Assembly: GCA_031261005.1 (NCBI GenBank)
Contig: JAISKF010000049.1
Coordinates: forward strand, 1-46,770
DNA length: 46,770 nucleotides
Reading direction: 5' to 3'
DNA from: Enterobacteriaceae bacterium
GTDB taxonomy: Bacteria; Pseudomonadota; Gammaproteobacteria; Enterobacterales; Enterobacteriaceae
Shown: positions 46,672 through 46,770 of the stretch, in pieces
Position numbering within the stretch: position 1 is the stretch's first letter
How the letters are laid out: each line of letters starts with the position of its first letter
The notes under the pieces: generated by a model
Database searches by the model: none
Seen by the model: the letters and a program-made list of their open reading frames with translations, nothing else
What the model was told of the DNA's origin: nothing
Translations under genes and position numbers: made by a program

Positions 46672-46770
46672 TTACCAACGAACCTCTGAAGTTGGGAGAA
46701 ACGTAATCCTTTTTACCTTTTCAAATAGATCATAATCAACTTGCATGCTGGTTGGTATACTAAAATCCAA
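46672..46770 (-). CDS. C-terminal end of an unknown gene at the right edge
   Basis: The frame is open from the window edge to a TAA at 46672 and reads [20 protein letters not shown], then [12 protein letters not shown]. The balanced composition suggests real coding sequence, but 32 residues are too few to identify. Confidence 0.35.
   Translation of the reverse strand: MDFSIPTSMQVDYDLFEKVKRITFLPTSEVRW

Overview
The window is chromosomal DNA of a gammaproteobacterium, almost certainly an enterobacterium (Enterobacterales). The right half carries the E. coli-like block hflC-hflK-hflX-hfq-miaA-mutL-amiB-tsaE-nnr, then divergent queG, three tRNA-Gly(GCC) genes, orn, rsgA, psd and mscM. The products align closely with remembered E. 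coli sequences. Accessory DNA is AT-rich, with several intergenic gaps of 300-900 bases. The genus cannot be fixed by eye. The trimeric adhesin, marT/fidL-type regulators and dense palindromic repeats suggest a Yersiniaceae/Budviciaceae-like relative rather than E. coli itself (inference).

Layout. 1-3141 (minus): a small InsA-like zinc-ribbon protein, a secreted TPR-like protein and the N-terminal part of a trimeric autotransporter adhesin, all co-oriented. 4003-4841: an intact dinJ-yafQ-type toxin-antitoxin pair followed by toxin-antitoxin debris. 5083-8434: yigM-like biotin transporter and zntA with a textbook ZntR promoter. 8435-13406: repeats, a second InsA-like gene, an Acinetobacter-type soluble PQQ glucose dehydrogenase, an alginate-export-family porin and a third InsA-like gene. 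13893-18478: two tandem repeat arrays flanking dosC (oxygen-sensing diguanylate cyclase), an orphan winged-helix regulator and a MarT/FidL-type membrane regulator pair. 18539-22209: edd and gntR diverge around an intergenic region holding a GntR operator and a perfect CRP site. 22371-25466 (minus): a fourth InsA-like gene, an overlooked 35-codon ORF and a TolC-family protein with a very long disordered N-terminus. 25802-37699: the hfl/mutL superoperon, then queG. 38042-38376: the tRNA-Gly array. 38808-45497: orn, rsgA, psd, mscM. The right edge has small unrecognised genes.

How the parts fit. The glucose dehydrogenase, the porin, edd and gntR suggest periplasmic glucose-to-gluconate oxidation feeding the Entner-Doudoroff route, with GntR and CRP control of edd. 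The most intriguing unexplained signal is the set of four stand-alone IS1-InsA-like zinc-ribbon proteins. None has a transposase partner, and two lead operons for surface or outer-membrane proteins. They look like a domesticated DNA-binding family. About 15 copies of one palindromic repeat family and five or six copies of a second decorate most intergenic spaces.
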